55,631 nt of DNA from Acidobacteriota bacterium (GTDB taxonomy: Bacteria; Acidobacteriota; Terriglobia; Bryobacterales; Bryobacteraceae), in the NCBI GenBank assembly GCA_025350695.1, contig JANXXI010000168.1, forward strand, positions 1-55,631, read 5' to 3'. Below, piece by piece: positions 43,421-52,629 of the stretch (position 1 is its first letter; the number at the start of each line of letters is the position of its first letter). Under the pieces are notes generated by a model. It was not told the origin of the DNA, searched no databases, and was given only the letters and a program-made list of their open reading frames with translations. A program made the position numbers and the translations under genes.

Positions 43421-46090
43421 TCATCCGCAAACGCTCATGTCGCTGGAACGCCCACCAGCCGCGGGCACGTAACTGTGAAGGACGTAATCCATCACCATCC
43501 GGTTCGCGTTGAAACGCCAGCCCAACGTGCGAATCGTTCGCTTCATGCGTTTAATCCACCCGCGAGGCAGACCGTCCCTGTCCCGCGTGTAAAACAGCGG
43601 AATCACTTCCTCGCGCAGCACTTTGTAAAGGTCCTCGGCATCGCGTGAATCATGTACATGCTCCGAGGAGTTGGTGCGGCCCGTGCCAATCGCGAAGCCA
43701 TTCAGTCCGTCGTAGGCCTCCGCCCACCAACCGTCCAGCACGGAAAGATTCAATCCGCCGTTTAGTACTACCTTTTGTCCGCTTGTTCCGGAAGCTTCTA
43801 GCGGCCGGCGCGGATTGTTCAGCCAAACGTCTACTCCTTGCACCAGCAACCTTCCCACGTTAATGTCGTAATCCTCAATGAAAGCGATTTTGTCCGCGAA
43901 AAGAGTTTGCCTCATTAGATTTGCGATTTCCTGAAGCACGCGCTTTCCTGGCTCATCGTGAGGGTGCGCCTTGCCGGAAAAAATAAACTGCACCGGACGG
44001 TTCAGGTCATTGACCACGGAGATTACTTGTTCCAAGTCGCGCAAAATCAAATTGGCGCGCTTGTAGGTGGCAAATCGCCGGGCGAAGCCAATCGTCAACG
44101 CATCGGGGCTGAAAATACGACTCAAATGTTGTTTGGTCGCGGCAGATTCGCTGCGATTGTTAGCCTGCTCGACGGAACGGGAACGGGTAAATTCGATCAA
44201 ACGCGCTTTCTGCGCCAAATGCGTTTCCCACAACTCGCCGTCATCCACATTCTCAATACCCTCCCAAGTCTCCGCTTCGCCACTTCGCCGACTCCAATCG
44301 GCTCCAAGATGCCGGTCATAAAGGCGAAACATTTGCGGAGCCAGCCAGGTAGGTACATGCACGCCGTTCGTGATGTGACCGATGGGGACACTTTCTTCAC
44401 GCTTGCCGGGGTACAATCCGGCCCACATACTTCGGGAAACTTCGCCGTGCAGCGCCGAAACGGCATTGGTTCGCCGCGCATATTTCAGACCCAATACCGT
44501 CATGCAAAACTCTTCGTGGTGATTGCCCGGATTCTCCCGTCCAAGCGCCATAAGGCCCTCGTGCGACAATCCAAGCGCGTCCCGTAAGGGCCCCAGATGT
44601 TCTTCCATCAAGTCCGGTGAAAAACGGTCATGACCCGCAGGCACCGGGGTGTGCGTGGTAAATACGACTTCGCGTGAAATGTGCGGCGTGGTCTGGTCAA
44701 AACTCAAGCCTTCCTCTTCCATCCGGCTCCGCGTCGCTTCCAGCGCCACAAACGCGCTGTGACCTTCATTCAAATGCAAAACACTTGGAGTGATGCCCAT
44801 CGCCTTCAACGCCCGGAACCCACCCACGCCAAGAAGCAATTCCTGACGGATGCGCACACGCCCATCGCCGCCATAAAGACGCGAAGTGAGCTCGCGGTCT
44901 TCGGGCGCATTTCCTTCCACGTTCGTGTCAAGCAGCAACAGGTCAATGCGACCCACTTTCGTCCGCCATACTTTCGCCCGGATGCAGCCCGTTCTGGTAA
45001 ACACCTCCACCGTAACCGGCGCCCCGTCTTTGCCAATTGCTATTTCCAGTGGCAGTTGGTTGATGTCGGTAACCAAATACTCTTCGCGCTGCCAACCATT
45101 GCCGTCCAGTCTCTGCCGGAAGTAACCCTGGCCGTAGAAAAGCCCAACGCCGACCAGGGGAATCCCCAAATCGGAGGCGCTCTTCACGTGATCGCCGGCC
45201 AGAACGCCTAGCCCACCCGAATAGATTGGCAGTGACTCGTGCAATCCGAATTCCAAGGAAAAATAGGCGACGGGCCGGGGACGAAGCACGCCAGCATGGG
45301 TGTCGCCCCAGGTTCGATCCGCCTTCAGATATTCCTGTTGGCGCCGATAGGCGTAATTAATGCGGCCATGCAGCACCATCTGCATGGCCCGGCGCTCCAG
45401 TTCCTTGAAAGGAATCTCCGATAGCAACGAAATGGGATTGTGGTTGAGAGCTCTCCAACGCGCCGAATCGAGGTCGCGGAACAGCGTGGTGGACTCCTGA
45501 TCCCAACTCCACCAGAGATTCCGCGCCAAACTCCAGAGCTTTTCCTGCGTTGGCGCGATGAAGCGGTCAAGCGTACGGGCTTCGCTGATAATCGGAGCTA
45601 GTTGGGAAGCGGCTTCGACCAACATCCGCACCTCATCTTCCCTGAAACTCCGTCGTTCAATCGTCTGCACAACCAACACGCCTTGCAGCACTCCGCGATC
45701 AATCAGCGGTACTCCAAGAAACGATTGATAGGCGTCCTCGCCGGCTTCCCGGAAATACTTGAACCTTGGATGCTTCTTTACATCCTCCACCGAAACAGGC
45801 ATCATCTGCTCTGCGGTGAATCCGGCAAGGCCTTCGTTCAAGGCCATCCGCACGGACCCCACGGATTCGCGTCGCAAACCCAAAGTCGCCGCCAGTACCA
45901 GGTTGGCGCGGTCGGGTTCCAACAAATAGGCGGAGCAGACATCGGTATTGAACCGCCGGGCAATCAGCGCCACGACGTTCGTCAGCGTTTCAGCCGGCTG
46001 GTTGCCTTCCTGCACAACGTTTTCGATCTCTTCAATTGTCAAAAAGTGTGTCGACCCACTGTCCGTTACGTTCATAAGATCTGTATCCAT
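43421..46090 (-). CDS. Alpha-glucan phosphorylase (GT35) with N-terminal GAF domain
   Basis: An 889-residue fusion. Residues about 20-170 form a GAF domain close to that of PtsP (EI-Ntr): LNEGLAGFTAEQMMPVSVED, HPRFKYFREAGEDAYQSFLG, LQGVLVVQTIERRSF. The rest is a short-type alpha-glucan phosphorylase: the N-terminal NLWWSWDQEST region (DUF3417), PVAYFSLEFGLHESLPIYSGG, VVFTTHTPVPAGHDRF, and the pyridoxal-phosphate lysine Lys773 in GTSGQKVVLNGG with GWWAEAY after it. The enzyme splits alpha-1,4-glucan with phosphate to glucose-1-phosphate. A GAF fusion is unusual for this family and suggests small-molecule control. Flanking gaps of about 105 bp separate it from both neighbours in the cluster. 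Confidence 0.93.
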   Translation of the reverse strand: MDTDLMNVTDSGSTHFLTIEEIENVVQEGNQPAETLTNVVALIARRFNTDVCSAYLLEPDRANLVLAATLGLRRESVGSVRMALNEGLAGFTAEQMMPVSVEDVKKHPRFKYFREAGEDAYQSFLGVPLIDRGVLQGVLVVQTIERRSFREDEVRMLVEAASQLAPIISEARTLDRFIAPTQEKLWSLARNLWWSWDQESTTLFRDLDSARWRALNHNPISLLSEIPFKELERRAMQMVLHGRINYAYRRQQEYLKADRTWGDTHAGVLRPRPVAYFSLEFGLHESLPIYSGGLGVLAGDHVKSASDLGIPLVGVGLFYGQGYFRQRLDGNGWQREEYLVTDINQLPLEIAIGKDGAPVTVEVFTRTGCIRAKVWRTKVGRIDLLLLDTNVEGNAPEDRELTSRLYGGDGRVRIRQELLLGVGGFRALKAMGITPSVLHLNEGHSAFVALEATRSRMEEEGLSFDQTTPHISREVVFTTHTPVPAGHDRFSPDLMEEHLGPLRDALGLSHEGLMALGRENPGNHHEEFCMTVLGLKYARRTNAVSALHGEVSRSMWAGLYPGKREESVPIGHITNGVHVPTWLAPQMFRLYDRHLGADWSRRSGEAETWEGIENVDDGELWETHLAQKARLIEFTRSRSVEQANNRSESAATKQHLSRIFSPDALTIGFARRFATYKRANLILRDLEQVISVVNDLNRPVQFIFSGKAHPHDEPGKRVLQEIANLMRQTLFADKIAFIEDYDINVGRLLVQGVDVWLNNPRRPLEASGTSGQKVVLNGGLNLSVLDGWWAEAYDGLNGFAIGTGRTNSSEHVHDSRDAEDLYKVLREEVIPLFYTRDRDGLPRGWIKRMKRTIRTLGWRFNANRMVMDYVLHSYVPAAGGRSSDMSVCG

Positions 46091-46199
46091 TAACCTTCTC
46101 CCTTAAACGGATATATTGGCGCCGTTCAACTTTCGTGGTTGTTCGATCTACTAAAAGGCGCGCAAAGCGGGGCGCGCTCCTCGCGGAAAGTTCTTAGCG

Positions 46200-47195
46200 C
46201 TACGTGGATGTCTGGCTCTGGCTTTGACTCTGCGACGCGCGGGCGATAAATTCCGTCCGGACAGAGTCATCAATCTCATTCATCTTGTGCTGCAGGGCAT
46301 CCAGGTATTCGTGCAGCCCCCCCTTGATGATCGTGTCAGTGGATGTGTAGTCCAGTTCAGAAAGTAGTTGGCCCATTAATTGTTCAGAACGGTATTGGTA
46401 ATAGCCTCTAGCCGTTCCGGAGATTGTGTGGATAGATTCATTGGCGCAACAAATGCAATAGTGCACAGCGCGCGGAAAGTCCCGATCCATCACCAGAAAG
46501 TCGACGACGTCTCGCGGCGTGATGCGGCCGTACTTTTTGCGATACATTTCGAAGCCGCTGACAGATTTCAAAACGGCGGCCCAATGTATATCATCGTAGG
46601 GCGTTCCAACCTCCTTCGAGGAAGGAAGCAGCATGAAATATTTGACGTCCAATATGCGGGAAGTCTTATCGGCTCTTTCCAGTTTTCGGCCCAATTCCAG
46701 GAAATGCCACGGTTCGTTATGCGTCATAGTGGCGTCTGTAACCCCTTGGAAAAGGTGGCAGCCCATGCGAATTTCGCGAAGGGAATCAAGAAGACGCTCA
46801 GGCTCCGGCATGGAGCGCTGCGATTGGATCTGCAGATACATAGCGTTGATCTGCGCCCACATCTCAGAGGAAATGGTTTCGCGAACCGAGCGTGCATTCT
46901 CGCGGGCGCTTCGCAAGCAGGAGCTAATGGAACTGGGGTTTTCGGTGTCGTAAGCCAGAAATTCAATGACCCGAGCCTGTGTTGCCACGCCGTAACGTTT
47001 CTGGAAACTTTCCGTATCGCCGCTCGTGTCTATCAGAGGCTGCCACTGATGCGCCGGATCAAGCGGCAAGTCCAGTTGCAAGTTCAAATTCACGCCGATG
47101 TACCGGGCTACGTTTTCCGCGCGTTCAATGTAGCGCCCCATCCAGTAAACTGCGTCCGCCACTCGACTCAAAAGAGGGTTTGTTTCACTCATCAT
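46200..47195 (-). CDS. Alpha-E domain protein
   Basis: A 331-residue, almost all-helical protein with the alpha-E signature at the start (LLSRVADAVYWMGRYIERAENVAR split as RVADAVYWMGRYIERAENVA) and HNEPWHFLELGRKLERADKT in the middle; both carry conserved Glu/Arg pairs. Alpha-E proteins are uncharacterised but nearly always accompany the circularly permuted ATP-grasp partner, as here, where its ATG overlaps that gene's stop (ATGA). A binding or catalytic partner role in amide-bond formation has been predicted from genome context. Confidence 0.93.
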   Translation of the reverse strand: MMSETNPLLSRVADAVYWMGRYIERAENVARYIGVNLNLQLDLPLDPAHQWQPLIDTSGDTESFQKRYGVATQARVIEFLAYDTENPSSISSCLRSARENARSVRETISSEMWAQINAMYLQIQSQRSMPEPERLLDSLREIRMGCHLFQGVTDATMTHNEPWHFLELGRKLERADKTSRILDVKYFMLLPSSKEVGTPYDDIHWAAVLKSVSGFEMYRKKYGRITPRDVVDFLVMDRDFPRAVHYCICCANESIHTISGTARGYYQYRSEQLMGQLLSELDYTSTDTIIKGGLHEYLDALQHKMNEIDDSVRTEFIARASQSQSQSQTST

Positions 47196-48661
47196 GCCGC
47201 GTCACCGTCTCGGCTACCGTTTAAGGATTCCGCCAGAACCCAAGTGTCCTTGCTGCCGCCGCCCTGCGAGGAGTTCACAACCAGCGAATTCTTTCGCAGT
47301 GCGACCCGCGTCAGGCCCCCCGGAAGAACATGGATATCTTTGCCATAAAGAATGTATGGCCGTAGATCGACATGCCGCCCTTCTAGGTGATCGCCGATTA
47401 AGGTAGGGACACGCGACAAGGCCAGCGTCGGCTGTGCAATATATTCCCTGGGATGCGCTTGAATCCTTCTTGCGAATTCCTCCTGTTCAGCCACCGTGGA
47501 GTGGGGCCCAATCAACATGCCGTAGCCTCCTGCCTCATTGGCGGCCTTGACAACCAGCTTGTCCAGATTAGCGAGCACGTGCTGCCGGTCGGCGTCGCGC
47601 CAACATAGATATGTGGGCACGTTAGGCAAAATTGCATCCTCGCCCAGGTAATAGCGGATCATCTGCGGCACGTACGCGTAGACCACTTTGTCGTCGGCTA
47701 CTCCGTTACCAGGCGCATTGGCTAACGCCACGCGCCCAGCCCGATACGCTTGCACTAATCCCGGCACCCCCAGCATGGAGTCCTTGCGGAACGCTTGCGG
47801 ATCCAGGAAATCGTCGTCGATGCGGCGGTAAATCACGTCCACTTTCCGCCGGCCCTTCGTTGTCAGCATCCACACCGCATCGCTCTCCACTACCAAATCG
47901 CGGCCCTCCACTAATGGAATCCCCATCTTCTGGGCTAGAAAACTATGTTCAAAGTACGCCGAGTTAAAGATTCCAGGCGTCAGCAAGACAACTACCGGCT
48001 TGCCTTCGGCTCCTGCCGGCGCGATATCCTCCAGAGTTTGCAGCAGATTGCTGGGATAATCGTCAACCGGCCTAACGCGCAATCCTTCGAAGACCTGCGG
48101 GAAGGTTCGCTTCATCAAATCCCGGTTTTCCAACACGTAGGAGACTCCGGAGGGGACCCGCAGATTATCTTCGAGGACGTAAATCTTGCCGTCACCGTGC
48201 CGCACCAAATCCGTTCCGGTAATGTGACACCAAACGCCTAGTGGTGGATTGAGACCCACGCACTGTGGCCGGTAGAAAACCGCCGACCGAATGACCTCAT
48301 CGGGCACGATTTTGTCTTTGACAATTTTCTGGTCGTGATAAATATCATCAATGAAGAGATTCAGCGCTCGAATGCGCTGCTTGAGCCCGATTTCAATCCA
48401 GTTCCATTCCTCCGAACGCACGATTCGCGGAATCAAATCGAATGGGAAGATTCTTTCAGTCCCACCGGTGTCACCGTAAACGTTGAAGGTGATCCCCATC
48501 TGGACCAGACGGCGTTCGGCGGCACGTTGAAATCTTTGCAGTTGCCCGTCCTCCAGCGCACCGATGGTATCGAGCAACAACTTCGCCTCTGGCCGCGCCA
48601 CACCGGATTCATCGAACATCTCATCGTGAAATCCCTGCAGTGCGTAATCTTCAAGTTGCAT
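47192..48661 (-). CDS. Circularly permuted ATP-grasp ligase (type 2)
   Basis: A 489-residue member of the CP-ATPgrasp/DUF404-DUF407 family. Conserved blocks include GITFNVYGDTGGTERIFPFD, then CHITGTDLVRHGDGKIYVLE, EDNLRVPSGVSYVLENRDLM, FRKDSMLGVPGLVQAYRAGR, VKAANEAGGYGMLIGP and SSQGGGSKDTWV at the C-terminus. Such enzymes are predicted to join a carboxylate to an amine using ATP. It is the first gene of the minus-strand cluster (ATP-grasp, alpha-E, phosphorylase, two transglutaminase-like, FGase), so its upstream region (48662-48870) must hold the promoter, shared divergently with the TonB-receptor-like gene. Confidence 0.94.
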   Translation of the reverse strand: MQLEDYALQGFHDEMFDESGVARPEAKLLLDTIGALEDGQLQRFQRAAERRLVQMGITFNVYGDTGGTERIFPFDLIPRIVRSEEWNWIEIGLKQRIRALNLFIDDIYHDQKIVKDKIVPDEVIRSAVFYRPQCVGLNPPLGVWCHITGTDLVRHGDGKIYVLEDNLRVPSGVSYVLENRDLMKRTFPQVFEGLRVRPVDDYPSNLLQTLEDIAPAGAEGKPVVVLLTPGIFNSAYFEHSFLAQKMGIPLVEGRDLVVESDAVWMLTTKGRRKVDVIYRRIDDDFLDPQAFRKDSMLGVPGLVQAYRAGRVALANAPGNGVADDKVVYAYVPQMIRYYLGEDAILPNVPTYLCWRDADRQHVLANLDKLVVKAANEAGGYGMLIGPHSTVAEQEEFARRIQAHPREYIAQPTLALSRVPTLIGDHLEGRHVDLRPYILYGKDIHVLPGGLTRVALRKNSLVVNSSQGGGSKDTWVLAESLNGSRDGDAA

Positions 48662-48870
48662 GGAATCTCCTGACTGGAGCCCTCGTTAGGGCAAAGTTTT
48701 CCTGTGTCTTAATTCTCGCCTATATCCGGCGCCAGGAAGTATCGAAAGATGCTATGGGGGGCATAACCCAAATATCTAAGGGCGGTCATAGGTCCTTGCC
48801 TGAAATCGGCATATGCCAGCATCTCCTCGACTTCATCCATGATATGATTTCTGCCGGGGGGATTCCAGGT

Positions 48871-51800
48871 ATGTCAAGAACGCCGGCATTATTTCTTGGG
48901 ACTGCACTGATCGCATTCGGCTCGTTAGTAAACGCGCAGACGGTCACCGGCTCAGTCACAGGTTCAGTGGTTGACGCCGCGGGCGCGGTTGTATCCGGCG
49001 CGCAGGTGAAGCTAACCAACAACGTTTCGCGACAATCGCGAGATTTCACCACCAGCGCAACCGGCGCCTTTGAATTTACGGGACTATTTCCTGGAGCCTA
49101 CAGCGTGAGGGTTACGCAATCCGGCTTCAAAGCCTTCGAACAGCAGAATGTAACCGTCAGTTCGCAGGAACGCGTCGACTTGCACGCAATCAAGCTAACC
49201 ATCGGCGACGTTGCAACCTCAATTGAAGTAGAAGCCGAAGTGGCCCACGTAGCCACCAGCAGTTCGGACCGGTCGCAGAACGTCAATCAACAAATGATCA
49301 GCGATACGCCTGTGCGTGGCCGCGATTTTATGGCAGTGCTGAAAACTTTGCCCGGCGTGCAGGACCTGGGCAATCACGATTCGCGCGGCTGGGGCGGCAA
49401 CACGCCGACAATCAATGGCGGGCAAATGGGACAAGTGCTGGTTACCCTGGACGGCATTGTCAGTCAGGATAGCGGCGCTCCAAGCATCAATGGCTACATT
49501 GCGCCCAGCATCGATGCGGTGGGCGAAGTGAAGTTGCTGGTTTCCAATTACAACGCCGAATACGGAGCGCGTAACGGAGGACAACTCAATATCACGATCA
49601 AGGGCGGATCGAGCCAATTTCACGGAACTGCTTATTACGACTGGCGTCACGAGACACTGGATGCCAACGAATTTTTCAACAACAGATTGGGTGTCGCCAA
49701 ACCTCGGTATCGTTTTCAGAACCCAGGCGGCACCATTGGCGGCCCCCTGCTGATCCCAGGCGTTCGATTCAATAAAGACCGCAATCGCCTGTTCTTTTTC
49801 TTCTCCTACGACTACCTTGCGAATAAGGGGCTGGCCGGGCCGAACCGATACACGATGCCCACCGCCCTCGAACGCACCGGCGATTTTTCGCAGTCTGTGA
49901 ATCCAAATGGAACTGCAATTCTGATTCGCGATCCGAATACGGGTGCGGCTTGCAGCACTGCGGGCGCGGCTGGGTGCTTTCCGGGAAACAAGGTTCCGCC
50001 AAGCCGTATCAGCAACATTGGCCTCGCGTTTCTGAATCGTTTCCCTCTGCCAAATTTCCCGGATACGACTGGCCAGCGGCAATATAACTTCCAGTTCCAA
50101 GGTACGAACACCCAACCGCGCGAAGACAAAATCCTGCGAGTTGATTACAACGCTTCGTCAAAGGACACGATGTTTGTCCGCCTTCTGCAGGACTATCAGG
50201 ATCAATCGGGCTACGGCGCGATTCTGGGAGCGCTGGGCGATGGATGGGGGCAGTTTCCGCATAGCTATCACATTCCCTCGGCAGGTGCGGCCATGACCTA
50301 CGTACATACTTTCCGGCCCAACTTGATCAACGAAATGACGTTGGGCATCAACCGCGCTCACCAAGGCAACAGCCCTACCGAGACCGCTTTGTTTTCCGCC
50401 AGCCAACTCCCGCTGAAGGATGCGAGCGGCAATGCGATCAAGCTACCGAATCTGTTTGGAGCAAATACGCTCAACCTGTTGCCGCAAGTGAATTTTGGAT
50501 TACCCTCCGGCTTCAGCGCGCAGTCATCGCCAACTGGTATCCCGGGTCTCCCCTCTTTCGGGTTCGATAGCCGCTGGCCGTTCGACGGCACCGATGAAGC
50601 TCACAACGTCGTCGATAACGTAACCTGGATCAAAGGCCCGCACACGCTAAAGGCGGGATTATATTTTGAAACATCGGCGCGTAATGTAAGTTCCTATACT
50701 ACTTACAACACAGCCGGCACTTACTATTTCGGCTCCGATTTGGGAAGTCCAGTGGACACCGGCAATCCCTTCTCTAATGCGCTCACCGGAAACGCCTACG
50801 GCTATGGGGAAGACAATCGCCGGAACATCGAACATGCCCGCTATAAACAGGTGGAGTGGTTCGTGCAAGACACCTGGAAATTATCCAGACGCGTGACTTT
50901 GGATTACGGCCTGCGCTTTCAATTCCTGGGCACAATTCGCTCCGCCAGCGCCACTCTGGGCGTCTTCGATACCAAAGCTTATAGCGATTCCAAAGCCGGA
51001 CAATTACTGTTTCCGTATTGCACCGTTCCCGTCGGCGGCGCCGTAAGTTGCCCAACGGCCAATAAAGCTTCCATCAATCCATCCACTGGGAAAGTCTATC
51101 CGTATGCCCTGCAAGGTACTTTCGATCCAGCATCCTTCGCCACGGGAAGCCTACCTTTCTCGGGCATCATTCAAAAGGACCGCCAGTTATTCAATAATCC
51201 GCCAATCCAGATTGCTCCGCGCATCGGGCTTGCTTGGGATGTGTTCGGGGATGGCAAAACTGCATTGCGCACTGGCTTCGGCATTTTCTACGGCCGGGCA
51301 TTCGGCGTGGCGACGATTGGAGCAACCGGGCAAGGCGTAGGTCCGCTGGCTGCCCCTCCCGGCTATCAAGCGCCGCTGATCCTGAATACATCCATCAACA
51401 GCTTGATCGGCGCCCCAGTGGTTTACACGCCGCAGGCGACAACTGGCGGATCACTTGATTACAAGCCGCCGTCAACTTACAACTGGTCCTTTGGTATTCA
51501 GCGCGATTTGGGCAAGGGTTTCATCCTTGATGCTACATATGTCGGCAACGTGGCTCATAATCAATTCAACCAGGGCCGCATTGACTTCAACGCCGTGAAG
51601 CCTTACACGACCTGGTCGCCAACTGGCGGCGTAAATTCGAAGTATCTGGACCCCACCAGCGGCAACGGCGGCACAGCCGGATTCTATTCCACCAACCTGA
51701 TTCGCTCTTTGGCCGGAGGTTATCGCGGATGGGGCGCCATTCAGGGTTATACGCAGGACGGCGCATCGAATTACAATGCGCTGCAACTCGCCATCAACCG

Positions 51801-52593
51801 CCGCTTCTCTAAGCGCTTCCAACTGGGAGCCAACTATACGTGGTCGAAAACCTTGACTTACAATCGCAATCAATGGGTGGATGATAAGCTGCTGAAAAAT
51901 GTCACCAGCAACCGGCCGCATGCGGTGAATGTGAATTGGGGTTACGACGTTCCGGGCATAATGAAGTTATGGAACAACCCTGTTGCCAAGCATGTCTTTG
52001 ATGGTTGGCACTGGTCGGGCGTCGGCACGTTCTTCTATGGACAGGCCCTGGCGGTGAGTTGCGGAGCGAACGGTGCGCCCATTGGCTACTGGACAGGAAC
52101 ACCTACCGGTGGCTTCCCGTTCCGCTGCCAACAGAATGGCAGTTTGTTGCTCGCCGATGGCGCTACGCCATCGTCAGTTTACACCGGAGTCAATGCCAGT
52201 TTGGCGGCGGTTGATCCGCGACTATGGTATCCCTTTAATGCCGCCAGTTTCGTGCTTCCATCGGCTACTTCTTATGGCATTGGAAACGCCCAGCCTACGA
52301 TGACTTATGGACCCGGCGTCATGAACTTCGATTTCGGCTTGCAGAAGGACATCAACATCAGCGTGCGGGAACGCAACACAACTCTGAGCTTTAAGGTGGA
52401 AGCATTCAACGTGTTTAACCACTTCAATCCAGGCAATCCGAGTACAGGTCTCGCAATTAATTGCGCTGCCGTGGGTGGGCAGTGTACGAATCCAACGAGC
52501 TTGTCAGCGTACACGTCCACAACGTTTGGCTCCATCACGTCAACCCCAGTGCAGGCCCGTCACGTCTCGGTCACCGTGCGGATCCGGTTCTAA
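48871..52593 (+). CDS. TonB-dependent receptor-like outer-membrane protein
   Basis: A 1240-residue outer-membrane protein. The start at ATG 48871 gives a clean signal peptide (SRTPALFLGTALIAFGSLVNA); the frame runs open further upstream. Residues about 24-105 are a carboxypeptidase-regulatory beta domain (VTGSVTGSVVDAAGAVVSGA, FTGLFPGAYSVRVTQSGFKA). A plug follows (TPVRGRDFMAVLKTLPGVQD, YNAEYGARNGGQLNITIKGG), and a very long beta-barrel ends in the aromatic residue of RHVSVTVRIRF. This is the OAR-like receptor class abundant in acidobacteria. The ligand is unknown; the PQQ dehydrogenase downstream (36 bp) may degrade the imported compound. Confidence 0.92.
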   Translation: MSRTPALFLGTALIAFGSLVNAQTVTGSVTGSVVDAAGAVVSGAQVKLTNNVSRQSRDFTTSATGAFEFTGLFPGAYSVRVTQSGFKAFEQQNVTVSSQERVDLHAIKLTIGDVATSIEVEAEVAHVATSSSDRSQNVNQQMISDTPVRGRDFMAVLKTLPGVQDLGNHDSRGWGGNTPTINGGQMGQVLVTLDGIVSQDSGAPSINGYIAPSIDAVGEVKLLVSNYNAEYGARNGGQLNITIKGGSSQFHGTAYYDWRHETLDANEFFNNRLGVAKPRYRFQNPGGTIGGPLLIPGVRFNKDRNRLFFFFSYDYLANKGLAGPNRYTMPTALERTGDFSQSVNPNGTAILIRDPNTGAACSTAGAAGCFPGNKVPPSRISNIGLAFLNRFPLPNFPDTTGQRQYNFQFQGTNTQPREDKILRVDYNASSKDTMFVRLLQDYQDQSGYGAILGALGDGWGQFPHSYHIPSAGAAMTYVHTFRPNLINEMTLGINRAHQGNSPTETALFSASQLPLKDASGNAIKLPNLFGANTLNLLPQVNFGLPSGFSAQSSPTGIPGLPSFGFDSRWPFDGTDEAHNVVDNVTWIKGPHTLKAGLYFETSARNVSSYTTYNTAGTYYFGSDLGSPVDTGNPFSNALTGNAYGYGEDNRRNIEHARYKQVEWFVQDTWKLSRRVTLDYGLRFQFLGTIRSASATLGVFDTKAYSDSKAGQLLFPYCTVPVGGAVSCPTANKASINPSTGKVYPYALQGTFDPASFATGSLPFSGIIQKDRQLFNNPPIQIAPRIGLAWDVFGDGKTALRTGFGIFYGRAFGVATIGATGQGVGPLAAPPGYQAPLILNTSINSLIGAPVVYTPQATTGGSLDYKPPSTYNWSFGIQRDLGKGFILDATYVGNVAHNQFNQGRIDFNAVKPYTTWSPTGGVNSKYLDPTSGNGGTAGFYSTNLIRSLAGGYRGWGAIQGYTQDGASNYNALQLAINRRFSKRFQLGANYTWSKTLTYNRNQWVDDKLLKNVTSNRPHAVNVNWGYDVPGIMKLWNNPVAKHVFDGWHWSGVGTFFYGQALAVSCGANGAPIGYWTGTPTGGFPFRCQQNGSLLLADGATPSSVYTGVNASLAAVDPRLWYPFNAASFVLPSATSYGIGNAQPTMTYGPGVMNFDFGLQKDINISVRERNTTLSFKVEAFNVFNHFNPGNPSTGLAINCAAVGGQCTNPTSLSAYTSTTFGSITSTPVQARHVSVTVRIRF

Positions 52594-52629
52594 GATCACT
52601 CTCAACATCCACTCCATTCGGAGTAGGAT

